Positions 1 through 8,674 of a stretch of 64,000 nt of DNA are shown piece by piece. The notes beneath the pieces are model-generated. The model was not told the origin of the DNA. It searched no databases and saw nothing but the letters and a program-made list of their open reading frames with translations. Source of the DNA: Methylobacterium sp. Leaf118 (GTDB taxonomy: Bacteria > Pseudomonadota > Alphaproteobacteria > Rhizobiales > Beijerinckiaceae); assembly GCF_920984675.1 (NCBI RefSeq), contig NZ_CAKLBV010000001.1:1-64000 (forward strand), read 5' to 3'. The position numbers and the translations under genes are program-made. Numbering within the stretch: the stretch's first letter is position 1; every line of letters starts with the position of its first letter.

Positions 1-721
1 TGTCGGCCGTGGCAGCCTGATCACCTTCGGACCCTGCCGAGGACCAGCGCTCATACACCACGTCACGGGACACGACCCACGAAGGCGCCTCATCAAATCA
101 GAAATCTGTGCATCATTCGCGGCGGAAAGGTCCGGCCGATGCGAGCGGGCGACCAGTTCCGCTTCGTTGGTGTCGAGCAATCGTTGCTCACGGCGGCGAG
201 ATACGGACATGCACATTCCCTCTGCTGAGACTGTTGCGTCGCCAACAGAATCGCGAGCAATCCGTTGCCTCTTCTTGGCAGCCCAATGACACCGAGGTGC
301 AAGTGCACACAATGAAATCTCTGCCGTGGGATGAACCTGCTTGATCAGCCGTATGACGCCAGCCCGCCCTCGCTTCTGAGATAGTTCAATGGATTACTTT
401 CAGTATCTGATGGTAAAACGAGGATCTAGGTTACAAAACAATCGTGCTTATTGGGGATTTGCCCTCAATTGCCGGCGTAGACAAGCGCGAGAGCTGCCGG
501 CGGCGACAGTCTTATGACGGCGCTTCGTGTGGAGGGAAGAAGATGCCGCTCGGTGTCATCGATTACAAATCCTGCTTCCGAAGCACAGTGCTGCCATCAC
601 GCAGCATCACTTCCGGGGCGCTTACGGTGGAATTTTGGATTTCACTTTTGCGCTTCCGATAGGCTGATTCCGTTAAGCCTTAGCGCCGAAGGGTGTCAGT
701 CTTTGATGCGAACACACGGTC
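1..721. other. Gene-poor stretch at the left edge
   Basis: No convincing gene is seen on either strand before the ATG at 722. The open frames here are short, overlap one another on both strands and have no recognisable domain. The part around 360-470 is less GC-rich than its surroundings. It probably holds the promoter region of the downstream c-di-GMP gene, but no clear promoter or operator could be assigned. Confidence 0.4.
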
Positions 722-3136
722 ATGTTCCGCACTGTCTCTTGCCTGACGGAGCAGCATACCGGCTGGGTGGTGCCGCTCGCGGCGCTCGTCTGCTGGGTGT
801 CGGTCCACACCGCCCTGCGCCTTGTCCGACAATCGCGCGAGGGACGCGACGCCGGTCGCTGGCTGTGGCTCGTGGCGGCCGGCTTCTCGGCCGGCGCCGG
901 AGTTTGGAGCACGCACTTCATCGGCATGCTCGGCTACGATCCGGGCGTCGTGATCGGCTACGATCCGCATCTCACGCTCGCCTCGCTGAGTGTAGCCGTC
1001 GTGACGGCGGCAGGCACGTTCGTTCTCTTGAGGCAGGCCACGAGCCCGGCGCACGGGGCGGTTGCGGGTCTCTGCTTCGGCCTCGGTGTCGGGGCCATGC
1101 ACTTTTCCGGGATGGCAGGGGTTGAGGTTCCCGGTGCCCTTGCCTGGACCGGGCCTCTCGTTGTCGCCTCCCTCCTGATCGGCACCGGCATCGCTGCCAC
1201 GGCCTTTGCCGTGTTCGCGAACCCGCGGGTGAGGCATTCGAACGCCATCGCCGCCACGCTCCTTTCGGTCGCGATCGCCGGATTGCACTTCACCGCCATG
1301 GCGGCGGTCGAGGTGATCCCGGGGTTGAATCACCCGAGCCCAGAACCGGGTCTCCCGCGCCTCGCGCTCGCCTTCGGCGTCGCCGCGGTCATGCTCACCG
1401 TGCTCGGCTTTGCGGTGCTCGCCCTATTCGCCGACCGGATGCGCCGGGCCAACCAAGCGCTCAGTGTGAGCGAGCAGCGCTTCCGGCTGCTCGCCGAGAA
1501 CACCACCGACGTCATCATCTGGTGCCATCTCGACGGCACGCGGGAATATGTCTCGCCCGCTGCCAAGGGGCTGCTCGGCTACGAACCGGGGGAACTCGTG
1601 GGCACCCGCCCACTCGACTCCGTGCATCCGGACGAGGCGGACGACTTCCGGGCCGTCCTGAGCGACCTCAGGCACGGCCGCGTCGAGCAGACGACCTGCC
1701 AGAAGCGCTACCGGCGCAAGGACGGCAGCTACGTCTGGGTCGAAATCTCCTTCAGCCGGACGAAGGAGGGCGCGACCGGCGGACCGAGTGGCTGGGTCGC
1801 CTCGCTACGCGACATCTCAGCCCGCAAGGAGGCCGAGCAACAAATCACTCACATGGCCCTGCACGACGCCCTAACCGGCCTACCCAACCGCCTGGTGTTC
1901 CGGGACCGGCTCAACCAAGAACTCGCCAACGCGCGGCGCTACGGCGGCAGCTTCGCGGTGCTTGCCTGCGACCTCGATCGGTTCAAGGCGGTCAACGACA
2001 CGCTTGGCCATCCGGCAGGTGATCAACTCCTGCGCATCGTCGCCGATCGGCTGATCTCGGTGGCCCGCAATGTCGACACCGTCGCGCGGCTCGGCGGCGA
2101 CGAGTTCGCGATCATCCTGTCCTGGCTCGAGGAGCCGCAGGTCGTGAGTGCCGCCGCGGAGCGCATCATCGAGTTCGTGGGCCTGCCGATCGATCTCGAC
2201 GGCAACACCGCCTGCATCGGCATCAGCATCGGCATCGCGATGGGGACGGTGGAGACCGAGGATGCCGACGCCCTGTTCAAGAACGCCGACATCGCGCTCT
2301 ACCGGGCCAAGGCCGCGGGACGGAACACGCTGAGCTTCTACGAACCCGGAATGGACGAGATCGTCGCCGATCGCAGCGCGCTCGAACGCGACCTGAGCAA
2401 CGCCGTGCGCGAGGGCGGGTTCGTCCTGCACTACCAGCCGATCATGAACCTCGCGGCCGACAGGCCCAGCGGCTTCGAAGCGCTGATCCGCTGGCAGCAT
2501 CCCGTCCGGGGCATGGTCTCGCCGGCCGACTTCATCCCGCTCGCCGAGGACACCGGCCTGATCGTGCCGCTCGGCGCCTGGATCCTCCGGGAAGCCTGCC
2601 GAGAGGCGGCGGGCTGGCCAGGCGATCTGCGCGTGGCGGTCAACGTGTCGGCCATCCAGTTCCAGAAGCCCGGCTTCGAGCAGGCCGTCATGGGCGCGCT
2701 CGCGGCCTCCGGCCTCGCACCGCAGCGGCTGGAACTCGAGATCACCGAGAGCGTCCTGGTCGCGGACGCCGAGGCGGTGATCGCCTGTCTGCACCGCCTG
2801 CGGGCACTCGGTGTCCGGATCGCCATGGACGATTTCGGCACGGGATACTCGTCGCTGAGCTACCTGCGCCGCTTCCCCTTCGACAAGATCAAGATCGACC
2901 GCTCCTTCATCCGCGACATCGCCGACCCGGATGCGGCGGCGATCGTGCGGGCGATCGTCGGCATCGGCACGCAACTCGGCGCGTCGATCACGGCCGAGGG
3001 GGTCGAGACGGACGAGCAGCTCGCCCGCGTGCGCCAGGAGGGCTGCAGTGAGGTGCAAGGCTTCTACTTCAGCCGGCCGCTTCCGGCCCGGGACGCGCTC
3101 GCCTTCGTCGCCAAGCTGGCCCAAGCCGCGGCGTAG
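722..3136 (+). CDS. MHYT-PAS-GGDEF-EAL membrane c-di-GMP cyclase/phosphodiesterase
   Basis: An 804-residue bifunctional c-di-GMP enzyme of the inner membrane. Residues 1-240 form a seven-helix MHYT sensor with its three characteristic histidine motifs, STHFIGM near 63, AMHFSGM near 125 and GLHFTAM near 187; MHYT domains are proposed to bind a metal and sense a diatomic gas. A PAS domain with PAC-type end (RDISARKEAEQQ) covers about 248-375. The GGDEF domain has an intact GGDEF at 458-462 preceded five residues earlier by RNVD, an inhibitory RxxD site. The EAL domain has EALIRW at 585-590 and DDFGTGYSS later, so both activities look catalytically possible. It is a single gene with no operon partner and a typical size for this architecture. 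Which activity dominates cannot be judged from sequence. Confidence 0.95.
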   Translation: MFRTVSCLTEQHTGWVVPLAALVCWVSVHTALRLVRQSREGRDAGRWLWLVAAGFSAGAGVWSTHFIGMLGYDPGVVIGYDPHLTLASLSVAVVTAAGTFVLLRQATSPAHGAVAGLCFGLGVGAMHFSGMAGVEVPGALAWTGPLVVASLLIGTGIAATAFAVFANPRVRHSNAIAATLLSVAIAGLHFTAMAAVEVIPGLNHPSPEPGLPRLALAFGVAAVMLTVLGFAVLALFADRMRRANQALSVSEQRFRLLAENTTDVIIWCHLDGTREYVSPAAKGLLGYEPGELVGTRPLDSVHPDEADDFRAVLSDLRHGRVEQTTCQKRYRRKDGSYVWVEISFSRTKEGATGGPSGWVASLRDISARKEAEQQITHMALHDALTGLPNRLVFRDRLNQELANARRYGGSFAVLACDLDRFKAVNDTLGHPAGDQLLRIVADRLISVARNVDTVARLGGDEFAIILSWLEEPQVVSAAAERIIEFVGLPIDLDGNTACIGISIGIAMGTVETEDADALFKNADIALYRAKAAGRNTLSFYEPGMDEIVADRSALERDLSNAVREGGFVLHYQPIMNLAADRPSGFEALIRWQHPVRGMVSPADFIPLAEDTGLIVPLGAWILREACREAAGWPGDLRVAVNVSAIQFQKPGFEQAVMGALAASGLAPQRLELEITESVLVADAEAVIACLHRLRALGVRIAMDDFGTGYSSLSYLRRFPFDKIKIDRSFIRDIADPDAAAIVRAIVGIGTQLGASITAEGVETDEQLARVRQEGCSEVQGFYFSRPLPARDALAFVAKLAQAAA

Positions 3137-3176
3137 AGGATTCTATCGCATCGACGCGGGTGAACTGCTCCAAAGG

Positions 3177-4325
3177 TCAGGCTCCCGCTCGAATCAGGTC
3201 AATCATCGACTGCCAGATAGCGAACAACTGCTCCCGAGCAGTCGGCTCCTGAAGCAGTGAAAGCGGCACGTAGGGCTCGCCATCCACCGCACGCTCCCCG
3301 TAGCGCTGCCCGAAGGCCTGCTCGATTGACCTGAGCACGTCGCGACGCGCCTCGACATCGTCGAAGGGTGGGCTTTTCCTGATGTAGCACAAGGCCGTCG
3401 TCACCCGGCCGTTCGTCCGCATGATTGAGGGCCAGCAATGGCCGCCCCCGTGGACGAACTTGACGATCATCGACGGCTTCTGCGCGGACGTGACCTCGTA
3501 TCGTCCGCCGCGGGCGACCCACCAGTCGCGGATTTCACGGGCGATCGCCGCCTCGACTGGCCCGCGCTGCTCAGCGAACCAGGAGAACCATTCCTCCTCC
3601 GTGAGCTGCGGGCGGGAGTTGGCCGTGGACGAGCCCGAGACGCCCTTGCGTCGCTCGGCTTCCGCCGTGCGTCCGATGAGCCGGGGGACCAACGTCCGCA
3701 GGCCTTGTCCGGTGTAGTGCTTGATCTCGAGGGCGATGACCTCAGCCGGACTCATCTGGGCGTTCAGGAACTCGACGATCCGCTTGAGTTCCGGGTAGAT
3801 CACGTCCGCGACGAACACCATGCGAATGCGGCCCGCCCGAAGGTTCACGTCGACCTTCCGCCAGAACTCGTCCAGATCAGCGTCGATGCGCCCGAGGTGC
3901 TCGCGCAGCGCCTCGTCGGCATCGCGCTCGCTCGCCACACAGGTCCGCTCGAACTGCTGCCGGATCACCTCGACCGGCCAGTAGACGACGCCGTTGGCTG
4001 CATAGTCGAGCATCTGGGCGACGACCTCGCGGCGCCCCCTCGTGTCGCTCGCGCGCTTGACCTCGACGAGCGTCGGCACGCCGTCCTGATCGACGAAGAG
4101 GTGGTCGAGCGACCAACGCCCGGCCCCACCTTCCTCCCCCGGCACAGCCTGCTCGCGCGCGATCAGAAGCCAACGGCGCGGGTTCGTCGGATCGACGGCA
4201 TCTCCGGCAATCAGGCTCGGATGGGTCGCGAGGAGCTGCTGAAGCAGGTCTTCGCTTTCGAAGGGGCTCGACCGCATCTCGACGAGCGCGTTGTCGTTGC
4301 GGACGATGAAAACGCCGTCGGTCAT
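3177..4325 (-). CDS. PD-(D/E)XK nuclease-like hypothetical protein
   Basis: A 382-residue protein of unknown role. Near residues 70-100 it carries LDHLFVDQDGVPTLVEVKRA, the D...EVK pattern of a PD-(D/E)XK nuclease core, followed by a helix with QMLDYA, where such folds place supporting residues. The rest, including a C-terminal part with WFEQR-like and HGGGHCWPS segments, is not recognised. I take the ATG at 4325, which follows AGCAGG at good spacing; a GTG two codons upstream is possible. It is convergent with the preceding c-di-GMP gene and has no methyltransferase or helicase partner, so a restriction role is not supported. It could be a stand-alone repair or defence nuclease. The fold is fairly likely; the function is not known. 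Confidence 0.75.
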   Translation of the reverse strand: MTDGVFIVRNDNALVEMRSSPFESEDLLQQLLATHPSLIAGDAVDPTNPRRWLLIAREQAVPGEEGGAGRWSLDHLFVDQDGVPTLVEVKRASDTRGRREVVAQMLDYAANGVVYWPVEVIRQQFERTCVASERDADEALREHLGRIDADLDEFWRKVDVNLRAGRIRMVFVADVIYPELKRIVEFLNAQMSPAEVIALEIKHYTGQGLRTLVPRLIGRTAEAERRKGVSGSSTANSRPQLTEEEWFSWFAEQRGPVEAAIAREIRDWWVARGGRYEVTSAQKPSMIVKFVHGGGHCWPSIMRTNGRVTTALCYIRKSPPFDDVEARRDVLRSIEQAFGQRYGERAVDGEPYVPLSLLQEPTAREQLFAIWQSMIDLIRAGA

Positions 4326-4441
4326 GGGCACCTGCTAAGGGAGATTGTTAAGAATACAAAATTGGTCTGACAGCTCGATATGTTAGGAGCTGCCGCAGTG
4401 CCGCCACAGACGGCTCAGGCACTCCTTGTTAGATTTTGGGC

Positions 4442-4834
4442 ATGAAGACCGCTCTCCTCGCCCTCATCGCCGTCCTGAGCCCGCTCTGCGCATCCGCGGC
4501 CCCTTCTGTCGAGAAGCCCGGCCCCTACACGCTCAAGCGGGACCAATATGCCTGCCAGAACCTGGCCGACATGCAACAGCTCTACGAGTCGACCGGCCAC
4601 AACCAGGTCGCCGTAGACGGCTTCCTGCGGCGCCAGGACAACGCGGAGGCCGAAAGCGTCGGCATGGCCTGCACCAAGCTCCCCAAAGGCGCCACGGTCA
4701 TCGTCCGCAAGCGCTGGATCGCCTTCGAGTGCGTCGAGGTGAAGGGCCGGCCCTCGAGCGCCTGCTTCTACACGGAAAAGGTCTCCAACGTCCGCTACGA
4801 CGACAAGTCGTCCTGGATCTACGGCGACTACTAG
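4442..4834 (+). CDS. Small secreted protein of unknown function
   Basis: A 130-residue protein starting with a clear Sec signal peptide: MKTALLALIAVLSPLCASAA, a basic start, hydrophobic core and an ASA-A cleavage site near residue 18. The mature part of about 110 residues has cysteines at the positions reading YACQN, GMACTK, FECVEV and SACFY, which may form two disulfides in the periplasm. The ATG at 4442 is preferred to the TTG two codons upstream because the signal peptide begins there. The next small gene begins 4 bases after its stop. No domain is recognised. Confidence 0.75.
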   Translation: MKTALLALIAVLSPLCASAAPSVEKPGPYTLKRDQYACQNLADMQQLYESTGHNQVAVDGFLRRQDNAEAESVGMACTKLPKGATVIVRKRWIAFECVEVKGRPSSACFYTEKVSNVRYDDKSSWIYGDY

Positions 4835-4837
4835 GCC

Positions 4838-5050
4838 ATGCACCCGGCCCGGCTCCGCGCGATGGTGAGCACGGGAAGCCCAGGCCTGATCGACCACGCC
4901 GTCAAGATCGCGCTCCGGCACCTCGACGACGAGAAGCCGAGAGCACGTCACTGCAGCCTCTATGCCATCCCGGTCATCACGCATGGCATCGAGAACGCCG
5001 ATACCATCCTCAACCGCTCCATCTGGCTCCGGCAGGCCTACAGGTCATAG
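4838..5050 (+). CDS. Small hypothetical protein
   Basis: A 70-residue open frame beginning 4 bases after the stop of the secreted protein, which suggests translation from the same transcript. It is rich in Arg and His, has no signal peptide, membrane segment or known motif, and its composition is compatible with a soluble protein. Support comes only from position and length, so it may not be a real gene. Confidence 0.4.
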   Translation: MHPARLRAMVSTGSPGLIDHAVKIALRHLDDEKPRARHCSLYAIPVITHGIENADTILNRSIWLRQAYRS

Positions 5051-5540
5051 GACACAGCCCGGACAAGATGTCCGCCGGTCGTCCGGCGCCTGTCCAATAC
5101 GAACGATCCCTCCCCAAGTCGATTTGTCCGCCTAGTGTCTAGTAGACGTCCTACTGGCGTCCGGTTCCTGTCCCTCGCTCCAAGCGAAAGCGCTCGCGAA
5201 GGACAAAGTCGCGGGATTCGCTTACACAGTGTCGGCATACGCGCTGAGCATCATTGAGAACGCGCAAAGACAACGAATATGCTTACAGTTATGAGTTGTG
5301 GCTCTACGAAGGCAGAGCGTCAGCACGAAGTTTCTCCCATTGATGAGAGGAAATCAGATCGTGCGGGCACCTCCACAATGAAGCCCGCGATATCCATCCA
5401 CAGCATGCGGGTCGGACGGAAGCACGGGAACGTGGCTGCCGTGCGCCAAACCCGTGTTGCCCTCCCAAAATCCGGAATTCTCCTTGGCGGCGCGCTCGCG
5501 GCGTCCTTCAGTGCAGCGCTCGCACGAGGACACCACGACG
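5051..5540. other. Intergenic region before the recombinase
   Basis: No gene is supported here. The segment 5230-5300 is relatively AT-rich and could hold the recombinase promoter. The open frames on both strands are shadows without motifs. I looked for a copy of the tRNA-Arg 3' end that could act as an attachment site and did not see one. Confidence 0.4.
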
Positions 5541-6524
5541 ATGGCGACGATCCGGAAGCTCAGAGGCCGCTGGCAGGCAGCTGTTCGCCGGCGAGGCATG
5601 GCGCCTCGCTCGAAGAGTTTCGACAGCAAGGTCGATGCCGAGCGTTGGGCGCGCAGCCTGGAGGCGGAACTCGATCGAACCGGCGAACTGCCAGACACGC
5701 GTCCCGCCGAGAACACAACTCTCGCTCAGATCCTCACCCGCTACCGCGACATCGTCTCGCCGACGAAGCGCAGCTCGGTCACTGAGATCGCGCGCATCAA
5801 CGCCATCCTGCGACGCCCTCTCTGTCACCGGACGTTGACTCGGCTCTCGACCGCAGACCTCGCCGCCTATCGCGATGAGCGACTCAAGATCGTCGCGCCA
5901 GCAACGATCATCCGCGAGTTGAATACGATCTCGCATGCAGTCGACACTGCGCGCCGGGAGTGGAACATTCACCTCGCCCAGAACCCTTGCAAGCTCGTCC
6001 GTAGGCCTTCACCGCCAAAGGGACGCACGCGGCGTCTGGAAGGCGACGAGGAGCAGCGACTGCTCGCGGCTGCTGATAAGGGCCGAGTGCCGTATCTGCG
6101 TCCCTTGATCGAGCTCGCCGTCGAGACCGGCATGCGGCGCGGCGAGCTGTTGAGCTTGACCTGGGAGCACGTGGACCTGGATCGACGCGTCGCCCACCTG
6201 CCGCTCACGAAGAACGGATCGAGCCGCGACGTGCCGCTATCGACGCGAGCTGTCGAGACGCTCACGAGGCTCAGGACGGGCGAGAGCGTGAAAGTGTTCA
6301 GTGCTGCCCCAAACGCCGTCAGGCTCGCCTGGGAGCGCCTGAGGCGACGCGTGGGGCTCGAGGACCTGCACCTGCACGACCTGCGGCACGAGGCGGTGTC
6401 CCGACTGTTCGAGAAGGGGTTCAACGTCGTCGAAGTCGCGTCGATCTCGGGTCACCGCGAGTTGCGCATGCTGCAGCGTTACACCCACCTTCGGGCCGCT
6501 GATCTCGCCGAGCGCCTCCGTTAA
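5541..6524 (+). CDS. Tyrosine recombinase / phage-type integrase
   Basis: A 327-residue site-specific recombinase that would cut and rejoin DNA through a covalent tyrosine link. It has an N-terminal arm-binding and SAM-like core-binding region (about 1-155) and a catalytic domain (about 165-325). The catalytic residues are visible: Arg in TGMRRGELL (199), Lys in TKNGSSRDVPL (224), HDLRH (279-283), His in SGHREL (305) and the nucleophile Tyr in MLQRYTHL (314). I choose ATG 5541 (MATIRKLRGRW) because similar integrases begin this way; an in-frame GTG at 5454 would add an unlikely basic tail. It may be the integrase of an island that includes the CRISPR locus, but matching attachment repeats were not found. 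Confidence 0.93.
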   Translation: MATIRKLRGRWQAAVRRRGMAPRSKSFDSKVDAERWARSLEAELDRTGELPDTRPAENTTLAQILTRYRDIVSPTKRSSVTEIARINAILRRPLCHRTLTRLSTADLAAYRDERLKIVAPATIIRELNTISHAVDTARREWNIHLAQNPCKLVRRPSPPKGRTRRLEGDEEQRLLAAADKGRVPYLRPLIELAVETGMRRGELLSLTWEHVDLDRRVAHLPLTKNGSSRDVPLSTRAVETLTRLRTGESVKVFSAAPNAVRLAWERLRRRVGLEDLHLHDLRHEAVSRLFEKGFNVVEVASISGHRELRMLQRYTHLRAADLAERLR

Positions 6525-7006
6525 GCTGGACGCACGCTGAGAGCGAAGTCTTAGAAGGACTCGCGGTGCACCTGCCCCATACCATCTGTGCCCACGAACG
6601 CCTCGCTTCAACCCTTGGCGAGCGGGACTGGTCTCGGCCAGCGGCCATTGGACCCAAAGTGAGTGCCCCTGAACCCCGGCGATCGTGAGGTGCCTAAGCT
6701 CCGGGCCCAAGTCCAGCGGCCTCACCTCGACCGCTGTCAAGTTCATACAACCTCGTGACTTTTTGGAGAGCCGGGGCGGTTCTTTTGCGAGCAGCCTTCA
6801 GGGATCCGGAGCTTCTTCTCGGAGCGCTTCTTCATGTTCCGGGACTCATCCTCATCCCGGAGCCTGGGGTTTGTAACGCGCTCTATAAATATAAATACCT
6901 TTGAGAAGCATAATACATTTAGAGAGCGTTACATCGGCGGGAGGAGTCCGACGGACTGCGTTCTACGGGGTCTGAAGGCCTCGGCGAGATCCCCGGCTCT
7001 TTGCGC
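6525..7006. other. Intergenic region with an AT-rich inverted repeat
   Basis: No gene is supported between the recombinase and the convergent unknown gene. The stretch 6873-6932 is strikingly AT-rich for this genome and bounded by an inverted repeat, listed separately. The rest has ordinary GC-rich composition with no recognisable coding signal. Confidence 0.45.
6873..6932. repeat. Inverted repeat around an AT-rich core, possible operator or replication/partition site
   Basis: The left arm GTAACGCGCTCT (6873-6884) and right arm AGAGAGCGTTAC (6921-6932) are inverted copies with one mismatch. They enclose 36 bases that are nearly all A and T. The same motif, GTCACGCTCTCTATAG, occurs again at 8083-8098, just upstream of the unknown gene 7007-8038. 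Three related copies bracketing one gene suggest a binding site for that gene's product or for a regulator of it. The function is inferred. Confidence 0.5.
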
Positions 7007-8038
7007 CTATGCGGCCTTGGCAATGGCTCCGGCTACCGGATCACTCGCTGCAGCCTCCGTCAAGCGCTTCTTCTCGCGGTGGCGGCGCACGCGCTCACGC
7101 CCAAGCTCCCGGCGATGATGCAGCGTGGGATCTGCCGATCCATAATGCTCCACGACATCGGCGAGCACGTGCTCCGACGCCTTCCGGCACTGGTCCGCGA
7201 GCGGACACTTGTTACAAGGCTCGGCTGCAACGTCGAACGGCGCGGGCAGCCCAAAGCAAGAGGGGATGAGCTGCTCCGGCTCGAGCAGTTCGACAGGAGC
7301 CGGCCTCCCGATACCCATGCTCCTCTCGCGGGCACGGGCGACGAACTCAGCGCCATGCACTGCCTCGGCCGTCTCGACCGGCAGAACGCGCAGTTCGTCG
7401 ATCGCCATGCCCAGGGCGAGCGCGCCGTTCGACCGCTTGCGGACCCCGTGTGCCACGTGCTCCTGATGGGCGAACTGAGCGGGCAGCGCGCAATGATTCT
7501 CACCGCGATAGTGCGGCAGCTCAGATAGCCAACGGCTGCCGGCGAGTTCCTCCTCCCACCGCTTCTCGATCGCCTGGATGCAGTCGGCCCGGCGCATCTG
7601 GCCCGCCCTCAGCAAACGCTTCTGCTTGGCCCGCCGAAGGGCGGTCTCCATCGCGGTGGAGATGTAGACATCGTAGCGCACACCCATAGAGTCGGCATGC
7701 ACACGAGCATTCCAGAATTCGCTGAACTCCTTGCGGCTATGGAACAGGCCGCCGGTAGCAATGCCACGCTTCTTGCCTGCGTCGGTGGAGTCGAAATGCC
7801 GCCTCCACTTGAGACGGAAGACGCGCTGATATTCATCGACGTAGTGGAGCGTCGCCTGAACGGGGGAGAGGAAGCGGTAGTCAAACCACTTCATCTGCGC
7901 TAAGTCGCGCTCGACGAGCCAGCACGACGGAGACATATAGAGGGAAGCCGCGAGGATAGCCTCTGCCCGCTGCTCGATAGCACTCTGCTGAAGAAGGTCG
8001 AAAGCGCGCACGGGGGTGCATTCAGATGAATGGGTCAT
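7007..8038 (-). CDS. Unrecognised 343-residue protein bracketed by shared motifs
   Basis: I do not recognise this protein. The ATG at 8038 is chosen because AAGGA lies nine bases before it and the upstream extension to 8119 has poor coding character. The N-terminal half contains the patterned segment FDYRFLSPVQATLHYVDEYQ and YISTAMETALRRAKQK, which look like a conserved globular domain with several aromatic residues. The C-terminal part has CNKCPLADQC near residue 290, a CxxC-x5-C cluster that could bind metal, and a basic tail (RRELGRERVRRHREKKRL). A basic tail and a Cys cluster suggest nucleic-acid binding. It lies between a recombinase and a CRISPR locus and is flanked by three copies of one motif, so an element-encoded DNA-binding or replication protein is plausible but unproven. 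Confidence 0.65.
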   Translation of the reverse strand: MTHSSECTPVRAFDLLQQSAIEQRAEAILAASLYMSPSCWLVERDLAQMKWFDYRFLSPVQATLHYVDEYQRVFRLKWRRHFDSTDAGKKRGIATGGLFHSRKEFSEFWNARVHADSMGVRYDVYISTAMETALRRAKQKRLLRAGQMRRADCIQAIEKRWEEELAGSRWLSELPHYRGENHCALPAQFAHQEHVAHGVRKRSNGALALGMAIDELRVLPVETAEAVHGAEFVARARERSMGIGRPAPVELLEPEQLIPSCFGLPAPFDVAAEPCNKCPLADQCRKASEHVLADVVEHYGSADPTLHHRRELGRERVRRHREKKRLTEAAASDPVAGAIAKAA

Positions 8039-8082
8039 CTGTTGAGGTCCTTGTCGAGGTGATTTCGGAGACGCTGCTAGCG

Positions 8083-8098
8083 TCACGCTCTCTATAGG
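8083..8098 (-). promoter_or_regulatory. Third copy of the GTMACGCKCTCTAWA motif
   Basis: GTCACGCTCTCTATAG, read on the plus strand, lies about 45-60 bases upstream of the start of the unknown gene 7007-8038. It matches the arms of the inverted repeat at 6873-6932. The position fits an operator for that gene, possibly autoregulated. This is inferred from motif sharing only. Confidence 0.4.
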
Positions 8099-8299
8099 GA
8101 CCGGTGCTCGGCTCTTCACAAGAAAATCGCCGTTCCTCGATTAGCTGCGGGCGATTCGCTGGGAGGCTCGCTGGCAGGCGTCTCGGTGTGGGGCCAAACC
8201 TCTATCGAGCGGCCCTTTAAGGCGCTCAGCGACGTTCCTGCGGCGTTCTACAGGGTGCTAAACTTGGGGGCGTGTGTTGGGCGTGCGCGCCGTCTGCCC

Positions 8300-8521
8300 C
8301 TACGCCACCGCGCTCCGGTTCAGCGCCTCGATAATTTCGAACAGTCGGCTCGTCTTCACGTCGTCGAAGACCTGCTCCGCCCCATTAGGTGCTACGTCGG
8401 TGAGGGAGCTCTCGTAGGGCAGGCCCGGCTCCATGAGGCCCTGGGCGGTGAGGTGATCGACATGGCGAATAGTCCGATGCCGGCACTCTAGATCGTGTCG
8501 GCGACGGATGCGCTCGCAGAA
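8300..8521 (-). pseudogene. C-terminal remnant of a type I restriction HsdR subunit
   Basis: After a TGA at 8522-8524 the minus strand reads 73 sense codons to the TAG at 8300. The reading includes VDHLTAQGLMEPG, LPYESSLTDVAPNGAEQVF and LFEIIEALNRSAVA. The order 'V-D-x-L-T-x-x-G-x-M-E/D-P...LYESPFTD-x-A-P-x-G' followed by a helix ending in 'NxSAVA' resembles the C-terminus of HsdR subunits of the EcoEI/EcoR124 kind. No helicase or nuclease part remains upstream. It therefore looks like the decayed end of a lost restriction gene directly beside the CRISPR operon. The assignment rests on remembered family pattern and needs a profile search. Confidence 0.45.
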
Positions 8522-8674
8522 TCACGGCGGCCACGCTATCGTTGATTGAAGACAGGGCAAGCAGACGATGCGGGGGGGGAGGCAGATGGGAGGGCCAGTT
8601 CGCATGCAGCAGCAAGAGGTGAAAGGCTTTCGTGTCCCTAACTCCACCTCCAGGATCGCGGTCTCATCCGTATC

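Noticed and set aside
5454-5540. GTG start for the recombinase 29 codons upstream
   Set aside because: The added residues are unlike integrase N-termini and the ATG at 5541 gives the usual beginning.
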